27,205 nt of DNA from Bacteroidales bacterium (GCA_004557035.1 SFFB01000028.1:1-27205), one strand, 5' to 3'; shown: positions 13,105 through 21,594, counted from the stretch's first letter. Program-made: numbers and translations. Notes: generated by a model from the sequence alone, not told the origin.

Positions 13105-14916
13105 ATGGACGAAATCAAACTCCCTGAAGACAATCAGTCTCTCGTGGTCGACAATGCCGTCGACGCTACCGCCACGCCCACTCAGCCGGCAGAGCCCGAA
13201 ACCACCAACCGCCCCGCACCCCAGACACGTGCCGAGGTGATTGACCGACTCAAAGAAATTGAGACCAGCGGCCGACCCATTGAACGGGCCGAGGTGGAGC
13301 AGCTCAAGCAGGCTTTCTATAAACTCTATCACGCCGAGGTGGCAGCCGCCCGCGAGGCATTCATTGCCGCCGGTGGCGACGAGGCTGCCTTCGTGCCCGA
13401 ACCCGACGAGCTGGAGAGCGACTTCAAAGCCCATATGGGCCGCATCAAAGAGCTCCGTGCACAGGCTGTAGCCGACCTCGAAAAAGAGAAACAGGCAGGA
13501 CTCGAAAAGAAAACGGCCATCATCGAGCAGATTAAGGCCATGGCCGCATCGCCCGAAGAAGCCGACAAAAACTACGACGCTTTCAAAACCCTTCAGGCCG
13601 AGTGGAAAGAAATCAAGACCGTGCCTGCCGAACAGGCCACCGAGCTGTGGAAAAACTATCAGCTCTATGTGGAGCAATTTTACGACCAGCTCAGACTCAA
13701 CCACGAGATGCGCGCCTACGATTTCAAGAAAAACCTTGAGATTAAGACCCGTCTCTGCGAGGCTGCCGAGAAACTGGCCGAAGTGGAAGACCCCGTTTCG
13801 GCTTTCCACCAGTTGCAAAAACTGCATCAAGACTTCCGCGAAACCGGTCCTGTGGCCAAAGACCTGAGAGAAGAAGTCTGGAAACGCTTTAAGGAAGCCT
13901 CGACCGTGGTCAACAAGCGCCATCAGGCCCATTTTGAAAGCCTCAAAGCCCAAGAAGAAGACAACCTCGTGCGCAAAACGGCACTCTGCGAACGCATTGA
14001 GGCCATGCTGGGCGAAGAGATCAAAGGCTTCAGCGCCTGGGATGCCAAGACCAAAGAAATCATCGACATACAGGCCGAATGGAAGACCATCGGTTTCACA
14101 CCCAAGAAGGTCAACGCCAAAATCTTTGAGCGCTTCCGCACGGCTTGCGATGCTTTCTTTGCCGCCAAGACGGCCTTCTACAAGCAAAACCGCGAGACAC
14201 AAAACGCCAACTTGGCCGCCAAAACCGCACTGCTCGAAAAGGCCGAGGCACTCAAAGACTCCACCGACTGGAACGCCACGGCACAAGAGATGATAGCCCT
14301 GCAAAAGGCATGGAAAGAGACCGGCCCCGTATCCCACAAGGCTTCTGAGGCCGTATGGAAACGCTTCAACGAGGCTTGCAACCATTTCTTCAACCGCAAA
14401 AACGAAGCCGGTTCGGCACAACGCGCAGAAGAAGAGGCCAATCTCGCCAAAAAGCAGGAAATCATCGCTGCCTTGCAGGCCTTGGGCGAAAACGCTGCCG
14501 ACGACGCTGCCGACCGCGTCAAAGAACTCCAAGCCGAATGGAACGCCACTGGCCACGTGCCCTTCCGCAAAAAAGAAAAAATCTATAAGGCCTACCACGA
14601 GGCGCTCGACGCCATCTACAAACAACTCCACCTCAGCGCCGGTCGCCGACAGATGGAGAAGTTCCGCAAAAACGTGGCCGACAAGGGTGGCAACGAACTC
14701 ACCCGCGAGCGCTATCGTTTGGTGCAAAATCTTGAAGCCAAGCGTCAGGAGATTGCCAACTACGAAAACAACCTTACCTTCTTCAACGCCAAGACGAAGG
14801 GTGCCAACGCCCTGATTGACGAGGTGAACCGCAAGATTGAGCGACTCAAGGAGGAGCTCGCCGTAATCACCGAAAAAATTCAGGCCGTCGACGCCAAAAT
14901 CGCCGAAGGAGAATAA
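13105..14916 (+). CDS. DUF349 repeat protein
   Basis: A 603-residue cytosolic, highly charged, mostly helical protein built from DUF349 repeats. At least five copies are visible by the phrase LQ.EWK..G.V: about residues 155 (FKTLQAEWKEIKTVP), 233 (LHQDFRETGPV), 315 (IDIQAEWKTIGFTP), 392 (IALQKAWKETGPVS) and 469 (VKELQAEWNATGHVP). Most are followed by an E.(V/I)(W/F)KRF helix. The N terminus (about 1-65) is Pro/Thr/Ala-rich and probably disordered. The C-terminal about 90 residues look like a coiled coil. DUF349 proteins have no settled biochemical function. A 622-codon open frame on the opposite strand is a composition artefact. Confidence 0.9.
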   Translation: MDEIKLPEDNQSLVVDNAVDATATPTQPAEPETTNRPAPQTRAEVIDRLKEIETSGRPIERAEVEQLKQAFYKLYHAEVAAAREAFIAAGGDEAAFVPEPDELESDFKAHMGRIKELRAQAVADLEKEKQAGLEKKTAIIEQIKAMAASPEEADKNYDAFKTLQAEWKEIKTVPAEQATELWKNYQLYVEQFYDQLRLNHEMRAYDFKKNLEIKTRLCEAAEKLAEVEDPVSAFHQLQKLHQDFRETGPVAKDLREEVWKRFKEASTVVNKRHQAHFESLKAQEEDNLVRKTALCERIEAMLGEEIKGFSAWDAKTKEIIDIQAEWKTIGFTPKKVNAKIFERFRTACDAFFAAKTAFYKQNRETQNANLAAKTALLEKAEALKDSTDWNATAQEMIALQKAWKETGPVSHKASEAVWKRFNEACNHFFNRKNEAGSAQRAEEEANLAKKQEIIAALQALGENAADDAADRVKELQAEWNATGHVPFRKKEKIYKAYHEALDAIYKQLHLSAGRRQMEKFRKNVADKGGNELTRERYRLVQNLEAKRQEIANYENNLTFFNAKTKGANALIDEVNRKIERLKEELAVITEKIQAVDAKIAEGE

Positions 14917-14951
14917 GAAGAACCTTGTGGGCAAAGGCCCGAAAAAATCTC

Positions 14952-14988
14952 AAAAACCAGCTCGGTCGTTTTGATCGGGCTGGTTTTT
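14952..14988 (+). terminator. Intrinsic terminator of the DUF349 gene
   Basis: A 16-bp stem with two wobble pairs (AAAAACCAGCTCGGTC pairing with the right arm 14973-14988), loop GTTTT, followed by a T-rich tail. Confidence 0.85.
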
Positions 14989-15289
14989 GTTGTAATGAGT
15001 TAGTCCTCTACCGTGATTGGCGTGACTGAAATGTTCAATCACAGCAATCGACACAGCCTCAACAAATTACAAGCGCGTGACTGTGTGATTGGGAAAAAGG
15101 TAACAATTTGGGGGAGAGGGAGGGGACCAGACGGTGCAAGGTTGTATGGCAACGGTGGCCGGTTGTGCAGAGTATGAAACAAAAACTCTACATCACCCAA
15201 AATCTTGACGTTTAGTCTATTGGTTTGAAGAGATGTAGAGTTGCATGGTTTTAGCCACCATTGTTAAATACGTAAAGGTGGCGGCTCGT
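14989..15289. other. DUF349-dxs-like intergenic region
   Basis: About 300 bases between convergent genes. Apart from the minus-strand terminator-like inverted repeat at 15181-15240, I see no gene or RNA. A GCCACC / GGTGGC repeat near 15253-15284 is short and without a T-run. Confidence 0.5.
15181..15240 (-). terminator. Terminator-like inverted repeat after the dxs-like gene
   Basis: Arms CTCTACATC (15186-15194) and GATGTAGAG (15232-15240), 37 bases apart, with a smaller TCTT/AAGA helix inside. On the minus strand the stem is followed by five T (15181-15185). The large loop makes it weaker than a standard terminator. Confidence 0.45.
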
Positions 15290-17044
15290 TTATTGCAAAG
15301 CGGCAAGAATGTCTTCCACAATCAGCGGACTCTTCAGACGGTTGGCCGTGAGGTATTCGTCTACGTCGTAACGGTCGACAAAACCTTTTCGGGCGCCATA
15401 GCACAAGACCTTGGCACCTGTCGCACCCAAATGCCGGGCCACTTTCTCGCCCCAGCCGCCGTCGAGCGCGCCGTCTTCGAGGGTGACAAACAGGCGATGG
15501 TCGGACGTCAGCTCATCAATTAGCGTTTTGTCAATGCCGGAGATGAAGCGTGGGTTAATCAAAGTGGCGTTGATGCCTTTCTCCGCCAGTGCCTGACGCA
15601 CCTCTTCGCCCAAACCATAGAAACCGCCAAGGCCCAAAATGGCCACTTCGCTGCCTCTATGGATCACCTCGTAGGTGTCAAGACAAGAATAGTCGGCCGA
15701 CACCGGTCGCGTGGCCGGACAGGTCTGCCCAACAGGCACACGGATGGCCACAGGATGATCGCGATAGGTGAGGCTCCAGTCGAGCATGGCGAGATATTCG
15801 TCGCGATTGGTCGGTGCTAGATAGACCAGGTTGGGGATGCCCGAGAGCAGGGGAATGTCGTAGTGGCAAAGGTGCGTCACGTCGGTCATGGAGGCTATCG
15901 AGGCCCACAACACCAAGAGTGTAGCCGGATTGTCGTTGATGCAGAGGTCTTGGGATACCTGGTCGTAGGCGCGCTGAAGGAACGAACTGCACACGCCAAA
16001 CACCGGTTTGCTACCGGCTCGGGCCATTCCAGAAGCCAAAGCCACGGCGTGCTCTTCGGCAATGCCCACATCGACATACTGGCTGCCGGCGGCCTGTCTG
16101 CGCTCGGGTGTCCAGCCCCAGATGCCCGGTGTGCCGGCCGTGATGGCGCAAACGGTTTTGTCGCCTGCCATACGTTCCAACAGATGACGAGCCGTGAGGT
16201 CGTTGTAGTCTTCTCCCGTAAACGTGTGTTTCAGTTCGCCCGTCTCAATGTCGAAAGGAATGGACCAGTGCCACCGCTCCTTGTCGGCCTCGGCCGGCGC
16301 ATAGCCTTTGCCTTTGAGCGTGTTGATGTGCACCACGACAGGATGGTCGATGTCCTTCACTTTTTGGAACGCCTCTGTCAAGCAGTCGATGTCGTTGCCT
16401 TCGTCCACATACACATAGTCGAGCCCCATGGCCCGAAAGAGATTGTTGGTGCATGTGCCACGACTCTGGCGCAGCTCTTGCAGGTTTTGGTAGAGGCCGC
16501 CGTGGTTTTCGGCAATCGACATTTGGTTGTCGTTGACCACAATGATGAAGTTTGTGCCCAATTCGGCCACCCAGTCCAGTCCCTCAAGCGCTTCGCCGCC
16601 GCTAAGCGAACCGTCGCCGATGACGGCAATGACGTTGTGGCGCTCTCCTCTTAGGTCGCGTCCTTTGGCCAGGCCCCCGGCCAGACTCACCGAGGTGGAG
16701 GTGTGTCCGATGATGAAGTGGTCGTGAGAACTCTCAGACGGTTCGGTGTAGCCCGACACGTCGTCGTAGTGGGCTTCAGAGAGGAAAGCCTCAACGCGGC
16801 CTGTGAGCATTTTGTGCACATAGCTTTGGTGAGAGACGTCGAAGACGATCTTGTCGGTCGGCGAGTCGAAGACGCGGTGCAGGGCGATGGTGGCCTCTAC
16901 CATGCCCAGGTTGGGACCGCAATGGCCGCCGTGGATACTCAGCTTGCGGGTGAGCAGCGTGCGAATTTCTTCGGCCATGACGGTGAGCTGCGCCGTGTCG
17001 AGGCGCTTCACGTCGGCCGGTGAAGAGATGTGTTGGATATACAT
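15290..17044 (-). CDS. Divergent 1-deoxyxylulose-5-phosphate synthase-like enzyme
   Basis: A 584-residue thiamine-diphosphate enzyme of the DXS/transketolase type. DXS makes 1-deoxyxylulose 5-phosphate from pyruvate and glyceraldehyde 3-phosphate for isoprenoids. The N-terminal signatures are good: GGHCGPNLG (His41), DVSHQSYVHK (His72), GDGSLSGGEALEG for ThDP and Mg2+ (143-155), then VVNDNQMSI. The pyrimidine domain has DVGIAEEHA with catalytic Glu330 and SSFLQRAYDQV. The stretch that in typical DXS reads DRAG.VG.DG.TH is here WASIASMTDVTH (380-391): the conserved DR is lost, while Asp388 and His391 remain. It is also shorter than the usual about 620 residues. It could be a secondary DXS paralogue with altered acceptor, so I leave the symbol empty. 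229 bases separate it from the flavodoxin-like gene upstream. Confidence 0.8.
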   Translation of the reverse strand: MYIQHISSPADVKRLDTAQLTVMAEEIRTLLTRKLSIHGGHCGPNLGMVEATIALHRVFDSPTDKIVFDVSHQSYVHKMLTGRVEAFLSEAHYDDVSGYTEPSESSHDHFIIGHTSTSVSLAGGLAKGRDLRGERHNVIAVIGDGSLSGGEALEGLDWVAELGTNFIIVVNDNQMSIAENHGGLYQNLQELRQSRGTCTNNLFRAMGLDYVYVDEGNDIDCLTEAFQKVKDIDHPVVVHINTLKGKGYAPAEADKERWHWSIPFDIETGELKHTFTGEDYNDLTARHLLERMAGDKTVCAITAGTPGIWGWTPERRQAAGSQYVDVGIAEEHAVALASGMARAGSKPVFGVCSSFLQRAYDQVSQDLCINDNPATLLVLWASIASMTDVTHLCHYDIPLLSGIPNLVYLAPTNRDEYLAMLDWSLTYRDHPVAIRVPVGQTCPATRPVSADYSCLDTYEVIHRGSEVAILGLGGFYGLGEEVRQALAEKGINATLINPRFISGIDKTLIDELTSDHRLFVTLEDGALDGGWGEKVARHLGATGAKVLCYGARKGFVDRYDVDEYLTANRLKSPLIVEDILAALQ

Positions 17045-17273
17045 ATAAATATGAATGTGGTTCTTATTATTTGCTTGAAAGGTAGTGATTATTCCGGAGA
17101 TGAAGAACTTTTGGCGTCTTAAAAGCCCTAAGAAGCCTAAAACGATCTCGGGACCTTCTCAGTTGGCTTCGTTATTCAGCTTCATATCCGAATGTTTCAG
17201 CCAACTTTGCCTGAGTCCCTTGCGCCTGCGCTGCATACGAGAGTTGTCAGTAATGCTTTCATTTCTCATCCCT

Positions 17274-17849
17274 TCAATCCAATTGTTCTTTAAGGCGCTC
17301 GGCCTGACTCCGATTGGTAGCCATACCCTCGTAGTTGAAGCCATATATTGAGGCGAAGCGGCTCATGGTGTACTCGCCGTCGTCAATCATCATTTTGGTG
17401 GGAGCGGCACCTTGATAGACAAAGAAGAGGCGTTTGCCCTTGAACGTATTTTCTGGAATGTAGCCGTAGAAACGCTCCATAAGGGTACGCACTGAGGCGC
17501 AGATGTTGTGCCAATATACCGGCGACCCCATCACGATGATGTCGGCAGCCTTCATTCGTTCCACCACCTTGTCGAGTTCGTCGCCCTCGAGTGTCTGGCC
17601 GTAGAAATTGAGGCGATAGTCGTTGAGGTTGAGCGTTTCGTAGGTTTTGCCCTCCAGCAGTGTTTGGGCGAGTGAGGCCGTGTTGCCGTCGCGATTGGGG
17701 CTGCCGTTGATGAAGAGGATCTTTTCTGTTTGTTTGGTCTGTGTCATATCATTTACTTTTTCTTGTATGTTTTGGCAAGTGGCACCCAGCCAAGCGCCGA
17801 AGGCGATGACGAGTAGTGCCGTGATTTTGCCGAGTGTGTTTTTCTTCAT
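17274..17849 (-). CDS. Flavodoxin/NAD(P)H-oxidoreductase-like protein with N-terminal anchor
   Basis: A 191-residue protein with a flavodoxin-like fold: ILFINGSPNRDGNTASLAQ (FMN phosphate loop, as in NADPH-dependent FMN reductases), IIVMGSPVYWHNICASVRTLMERF (flavin-binding loop) and FFVYQGAA. A hydrophobic segment (about residues 9-25) precedes it and looks like a signal peptide or anchor; the nearby GATC is not a good lipobox. An internal ATG (Met35, at 17747) would give a purely cytosolic 157-residue flavoprotein. The 18-base spacing to the CMD-cupin gene supports the long form. It is the third gene of the operon; an exported flavodoxin is unusual because FMN is normally loaded in the cytosol. 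Confidence 0.75.
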   Translation of the reverse strand: MKKNTLGKITALLVIAFGAWLGATCQNIQEKVNDMTQTKQTEKILFINGSPNRDGNTASLAQTLLEGKTYETLNLNDYRLNFYGQTLEGDELDKVVERMKAADIIVMGSPVYWHNICASVRTLMERFYGYIPENTFKGKRLFFVYQGAAPTKMMIDDGEYTMSRFASIYGFNYEGMATNRSQAERLKEQLD

Positions 17850-17867
17850 AATAATATATATAGGAGT

Positions 17868-18980
17868 TTAATCGTTTGTGTTTTGCAGATTGTTGTAGGT
17901 CTCGTCGTCCACCGGCTCCAGCCATTCGTTGGATGTTTTGTCGGCAATGTCGACGTGTGTTGCCAAATGCTGGAACCACGAGTCGTAAGCGGCGCCGTGC
18001 CAGTGTTTCACCTCTTCGGGAATTTCGATGATGGTGCCGGGGGTGAGCCGAATGGCGGGTTTGCCCCATTCCTGATACCATCCACGGCCGCTCACGCAAA
18101 TGAGTATCTGCCGAGCACCGTGATGAATGTGCCAGTTGTTGCGGCAACCGGGTTCAAACGTCACGTTGCTGTAACCCTGCAGGCTGATAGTGCCATCGGG
18201 CAGGTTGCGGGGACGGATAGGCGCCAAATGGCTTTTTCCCGTGAAGTATTGGGCATAGGCCGTGTTGGGTGAGCCTTTGGGCCAGTCGCCGGCAGTAGCT
18301 TCTGCGGCATAGTCGGCCCGACTGAGTCCCTTTCGGCTCAGATGTCGGCAGAGTGCCTCAACCTGTTCGGGCGTATTGCCCATATTCACGGCACCACGTT
18401 TGTGAGCGGCCAGTTGAGCCTCCACGCCTTCCATTCCCGTCAGGGCTGCCACCGTCACCAGTTCGCGGTCGGCTGCAGTGAGCTGGTCGCCGGCAAAGAT
18501 GTCGCCGAAAAGATGGCTTTTGAGATAATACTCGTTTTGTGGTGAGAAGTCATTGCGGTATGGCCCTCCGGTGAGTTGCTGCTGCACCATTTTGCCATAC
18601 TCATAAGCAGCCTTGGCATCATCCCATACGGCAGGACGTATCCAGACCTTGCCTGCGTTGTCGGTTTTGCCTTGCCTCTCGCGTTGTGCCATCACCGTCT
18701 GCAAGCGGCTCAGTGCGTCGAGCGAGCGCGGAAAGCCTGTGTAGGCATAGAGTTGAGAGAAGGCTTCTTTCAGTTCGTTCACTGTGACGCCTGCTTCGAG
18801 AGCTTGCCAGATGGCTACGTCGAGCCGCTCAATATCGCCTTGGGCTTCGAGACAAGCACATTCTGCCAAGGTAAGTTGGCGACGGGTCAGCGTGTCGTTT
18901 GTGTTCATGATGGTGAGGTTTTGTGCCAAAAGACTGGCGGTTGACAAGGCCATAGCGGCCAAAATGACGGGAAGTTTCAT
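17868..18980 (-). CDS. Exported carboxymuconolactone decarboxylase-cupin fusion
   Basis: A 370-residue protein with an N-terminal signal peptide (LPVILAAMALSTASLLAQ), two carboxymuconolactone-decarboxylase (CMD)-like regions (about residues 45-100, with LEAGVTVNELKEAFSQLYAYTGFPRSLDAL, and about 150-215, with LTAADRELVTVAALTGM) and a C-terminal cupin (about 265-350). The cupin metal site can be seen as WHIHHGARQ (His284, His286, with Gln291 in the Glu place) and KHWHGA (His326 or 328). No AhpD-type CxxC is present, so a peroxidase role is not supported. The reaction is unknown. It is the middle gene of the operon, 21 bases after the hydrolase and 18 before the flavodoxin-like gene. Confidence 0.82.
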   Translation of the reverse strand: MKLPVILAAMALSTASLLAQNLTIMNTNDTLTRRQLTLAECACLEAQGDIERLDVAIWQALEAGVTVNELKEAFSQLYAYTGFPRSLDALSRLQTVMAQRERQGKTDNAGKVWIRPAVWDDAKAAYEYGKMVQQQLTGGPYRNDFSPQNEYYLKSHLFGDIFAGDQLTAADRELVTVAALTGMEGVEAQLAAHKRGAVNMGNTPEQVEALCRHLSRKGLSRADYAAEATAGDWPKGSPNTAYAQYFTGKSHLAPIRPRNLPDGTISLQGYSNVTFEPGCRNNWHIHHGARQILICVSGRGWYQEWGKPAIRLTPGTIIEIPEEVKHWHGAAYDSWFQHLATHVDIADKTSNEWLEPVDDETYNNLQNTND

Positions 18981-19001
18981 AATGAAGAGGATGAATTGTG
19001 A

Positions 19002-20078
19002 CTACTGCAGATGCGCCTTGAAGAAACTAATGATGCGCTCCCATGGAATGAAGTTGTTCGAGCCGCCATCGTAGAGGTCGCAATGGGTGGCACCGGGCAC
19101 GATGAGCAACTCCTTGTTGCCAGCGTAACGTCCTGATGTCAATTTGCTGAAGGCTTCTTCGCCGAAATAGCGGCTGTGGGCTTTCTCGCCATGAACGATA
19201 AGCACCGGCGAGCGCACTTCATCGGCAGCAATCCAAAGACGCTGATTGAGACGCATCAAGGGTGTGGTGATGTTCCATCCCATATTGGAGTTGAGTGAGC
19301 GGGTATGATAGCCTCTGGCTGTGTTTTTATAGTAGTCTACATATTGTTTGAAATAATCCGGTGCGTCATCGGCCGTTTTAGCGGGCAGTCCGCCTTGCGG
19401 TTCAATCCGGCCAGAGCGGAACTCTTCAGTGCGCTGCGCAGCCAACCTTTGCTTCAACGCATAGCGGTCGTCTTCGGTCATGGTGTCGAAATAGCCCTGT
19501 TGGGTCACACGGGTGAGGTTGTAGAGCGTCACCGGGACGGTCGCTTTGATGCGTGGGTCGAGTGCGGCTGCGTTGATGGCAATGCCGCCCCAACCACAGA
19601 TACCCACGATGCCAATGCGCTCAGCATCGACGTCGGGACGGCAAGAGAGATAGTCTACAGCGGCACAGAAGTCTTCGGTGTTGATGTCCATCGACGAACT
19701 ATAGCGTGGCTCTCCGCCGCTCTCGCCTGTGAACGACGGGTCGAAGGCGATGGTGAGAAAACCGGCCTCGGCCAATGTTTGGGCATACAGGCCGCTGGCT
19801 TGCTCTTTCACGGCGCCAAACGGACCACTCACTGCCAAGGCGGCGAGCGGTTCATAAGCGCCTTTGGGCTTGTAGACATCGGCGGTCAGAGTGATGCCGA
19901 AACGGTTGGTAAATGTCACCTTGTCATGCTCCACCTTGTCGCTTTTGGCAAAGGTCTTGTCCCATCCAGTGACGACGGACGGCAAATTTGTTTTCATAGC
20001 ATTGGTCACATTAGTTTGCCCTTTCAAAGACAAGGCCGAGAGGCAGGCCAGGGCATAGATAAATACGAGTCTTTTCAT
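19002..20078 (-). CDS. Exported alpha/beta hydrolase with Cys in the nucleophile place
   Basis: A 358-residue alpha/beta hydrolase. The signal peptide is MKRLVFIYALACLSALSLKGQ from ATG at 20078; an upstream in-frame ATG at 20111 falls inside the promoter and is rejected. The elbow is GICGWGG, with Cys161 where most family members have Ser (compare dienelactone hydrolase, which uses Cys). The probable catalytic His is His332 in PGATHCDLYD. The acid residue is not obvious: the loop after the seventh strand reads LIVHGEKAHSRYF. Substrate unknown; a small ester or lactone is plausible. First gene of a three-gene operon with the CMD-cupin and flavodoxin-like genes, from a promoter at 20109-20116. 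Confidence 0.82.
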   Translation of the reverse strand: MKRLVFIYALACLSALSLKGQTNVTNAMKTNLPSVVTGWDKTFAKSDKVEHDKVTFTNRFGITLTADVYKPKGAYEPLAALAVSGPFGAVKEQASGLYAQTLAEAGFLTIAFDPSFTGESGGEPRYSSSMDINTEDFCAAVDYLSCRPDVDAERIGIVGICGWGGIAINAAALDPRIKATVPVTLYNLTRVTQQGYFDTMTEDDRYALKQRLAAQRTEEFRSGRIEPQGGLPAKTADDAPDYFKQYVDYYKNTARGYHTRSLNSNMGWNITTPLMRLNQRLWIAADEVRSPVLIVHGEKAHSRYFGEEAFSKLTSGRYAGNKELLIVPGATHCDLYDGGSNNFIPWERIISFFKAHLQ

Positions 20079-20108
20079 AGGTTGTGTGGAATGGATTGTT
20101 TTCACCTG

Positions 20109-20116
20109 CAAAATTA
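20109..20116 (-). promoter_or_regulatory. -7 element of the hydrolase operon
   Basis: TAATTTTG on the minus strand matches TAnnTTTG fully and lies about 31 bases before the ATG. No TTTG is seen at the -33 place, so the promoter may need an activator. It lies downstream of the sRNA terminator, so the operon does not depend on readthrough. Confidence 0.5.
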
Positions 20117-20183
20117 GGCTCGGCTTTTTGCACTTTTAATACCCCAGATTCGGATGTTCTTACCATTATTCACGTTGGCGCAC

Positions 20184-20222
20184 AAAAAAGGCGGACAAGT
20201 TCCACCAATGAACTCGTCCGCC
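20184..20222 (-). terminator. Intrinsic terminator of the candidate sRNA
   Basis: Stem GGCGGAC / GTCCGCC, one mismatch, then five more pairs (AGTTC / GAACT), loop of 7 bases, followed by six T on the minus strand (20184-20189). Confidence 0.85.
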
Positions 20223-20355
20223 ACCAATCAATTGTATATGAGTAACGTTACTCCAAGTTTTCCTGCACAGCGACGGCAAGACCGTGGCTGCTTGCCGGCC
20301 AACGTCGTGCATATAGACTGAAGCCGGAGGCTAAGCGATGTAAAAACACACTTTT
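20184..20355 (-). ncRNA. Candidate small structured RNA
   Basis: A -7 element TAATTTTG (minus strand, 20361-20368) would start a transcript near 20355. The RNA begins with a GTAAAA / TTTTAC hairpin, then a long irregular hairpin closed by TGCAC / GTGCA and GGCAAG / CTTGCC, and ends at a strong terminator about 170 bases later. It carries no open frame of note. No -33 TTTG is visible. I could not match it to a known RNA family; 6S-like RNA or a Bacteroidales-specific sRNA are possible. Confidence 0.4.
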
Positions 20356-20444
20356 ACGCGCAAAATTACAAATAAGGGTCAAGAATTACCCCCCCCGACT
20401 ACTAAACTATGTTAAGTTGCCGAAATTTCCTCAGAGAAGGGGCA

Positions 20445-20474
20445 TAAAAAAGCCGGAGACTGACGTCCCGGGCT
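20445..20474 (-). terminator. Intrinsic terminator of the pit-porin operon
   Basis: On the minus strand a 10-bp stem with one C-C mismatch (20451-20474, loop GTCA) is followed by six or seven T. It lies about 95 bases after the porin stop. Confidence 0.75.
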
Positions 20475-20568
20475 GATGATATGGCGCCCTTGTCGGGCGG
20501 TGATGGCTGCTTGTGGGCAGCATTATTCAACAAAATATGATGTATGCCTTATCTGCCTCTCTCTTAGA

Positions 20569-21594
20569 TTAGAAATGTATCATCAGTTCCACCACGGCCT
20601 TGTCTCGCTCTGATGGCTTGGCCAAAGCGATGTCGTCGTAGAAATATTTTTCGTAGTTGAGACGAAGGTCGGCCTGTAACGGACCGGCGAGACTTAGGGT
20701 CACACCACCCGTGAGACGCCGTCGGGCCCCGTCGGTGCGAGTGAGTTGGCCGTTTTCGTCGGCTTTGCCGTCAGAGTGGTCGTCCATCATGTCAAAGCGG
20801 GTGAGGAAGCGGACGTTGCGAAACACTTTTTTCGTGGTCACATCATAGGCCACAAAGGCATCGAGTGCATTGACATCGTGGAAACTCGTGTTTTCGTAGT
20901 GCTTGCGCAGATACTCAGCTTCGAGAGTCCAATGACCAGCGTGAAGAGTGGCACCACCGTCGTAGAGCCAAACGTTTCCGCCTGTGGGTGAAATCTTTTG
21001 CATCGAGGCTTGCAGCGTCAAGACCTTAAAAGGCTGATAGTTGACCTTGGCCGAAAAGTTGAGCGACTTGGTCCAATAGTCTTTCTGGTCGGTCAGTCCC
21101 GAACCGTTGAAGAAGCCGCCTTCGAGCGTGAGTGGACACCCCTTGAACTTGTAGGTCACGGCAAAGCCCACATCGCGCACATCGCCCACTTGTTTGGCTA
21201 TGAACGACCGGTTGGCAAAGTATTGTACATGAGGCGAACGGTGGGCGTCGATGCTGAAAGGCACACGCATTTGGCCGAGACGCAAAATGAGGCCGTCGAG
21301 GGGTTTGAGTCCGGCATAGGCGTCAAGCATCCGGATGCGCCCCTCGTCTGAAAAGTCAATCTCGGCCTTGTATACCACCGAGGGAATAATCTGTCCGTCG
21401 AAGGCCACGCGAGCATTGCGCACTTCAAAACGTCCCTCTTTTTCGTTGGGTTGATATTCGCCTTTGGCCCTGATGGTTCCTGAAATGCGCGGCATCCAGT
21501 CGGGCCAAGCGATGTTGACGACCTGGTTTTGTGCCAGGCCTTGGCCACCCATCACGAGGGCCAAGGCGAGCAGTGAGAAGGTTTTGCGTTTCAT
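20569..21594 (-). CDS. Porin O/P-like outer-membrane protein
   Basis: A 341-residue outer-membrane beta-barrel. The signal peptide is KRKTFSLLALALVMGGQGLAQ; the mature chain alternates polar and hydrophobic residues and ends with a terminal Phe (ELMIHF), the usual barrel-assembly signal. The phrases VRNARVAFDGQIIPSVVYKAEIDF and LRLGQMRVPFSIDAHRSP are typical of phosphate-selective porin O/P (OprO/OprP) proteins. It starts 7 bases after the PiT permease stop, so phosphate or polyphosphate passage is the natural inference. Ion selectivity cannot be judged from sequence alone. Confidence 0.85.
   Translation of the reverse strand: MKRKTFSLLALALVMGGQGLAQNQVVNIAWPDWMPRISGTIRAKGEYQPNEKEGRFEVRNARVAFDGQIIPSVVYKAEIDFSDEGRIRMLDAYAGLKPLDGLILRLGQMRVPFSIDAHRSPHVQYFANRSFIAKQVGDVRDVGFAVTYKFKGCPLTLEGGFFNGSGLTDQKDYWTKSLNFSAKVNYQPFKVLTLQASMQKISPTGGNVWLYDGGATLHAGHWTLEAEYLRKHYENTSFHDVNALDAFVAYDVTTKKVFRNVRFLTRFDMMDDHSDGKADENGQLTRTDGARRRLTGGVTLSLAGPLQADLRLNYEKYFYDDIALAKPSERDKAVVELMIHF

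Larger units (their letters stand above)
20079..20568. other. Porin-hydrolase intergenic region
   Basis: 490 bases without a protein gene. On the minus strand it holds, in order of transcription, the porin terminator (20445-20474), a run of eight G (20389-20396), a candidate small RNA (20184-20355) and the promoter of the hydrolase operon (20109-20116). Confidence 0.6.

Noticed and set aside
13066..14934. A 622-codon open frame opposite the DUF349 gene
   Set aside because: Its product is rich in Phe, Gly and Leu without any domain, and it mirrors the charged DUF349 repeats; an artefact of GC-rich codon use.
20389..20396. Run of eight C as a phase-variable tract
   Set aside because: It lies between a terminator and a candidate sRNA promoter, not in a gene; slippage could matter only if it alters that promoter, which I cannot show.
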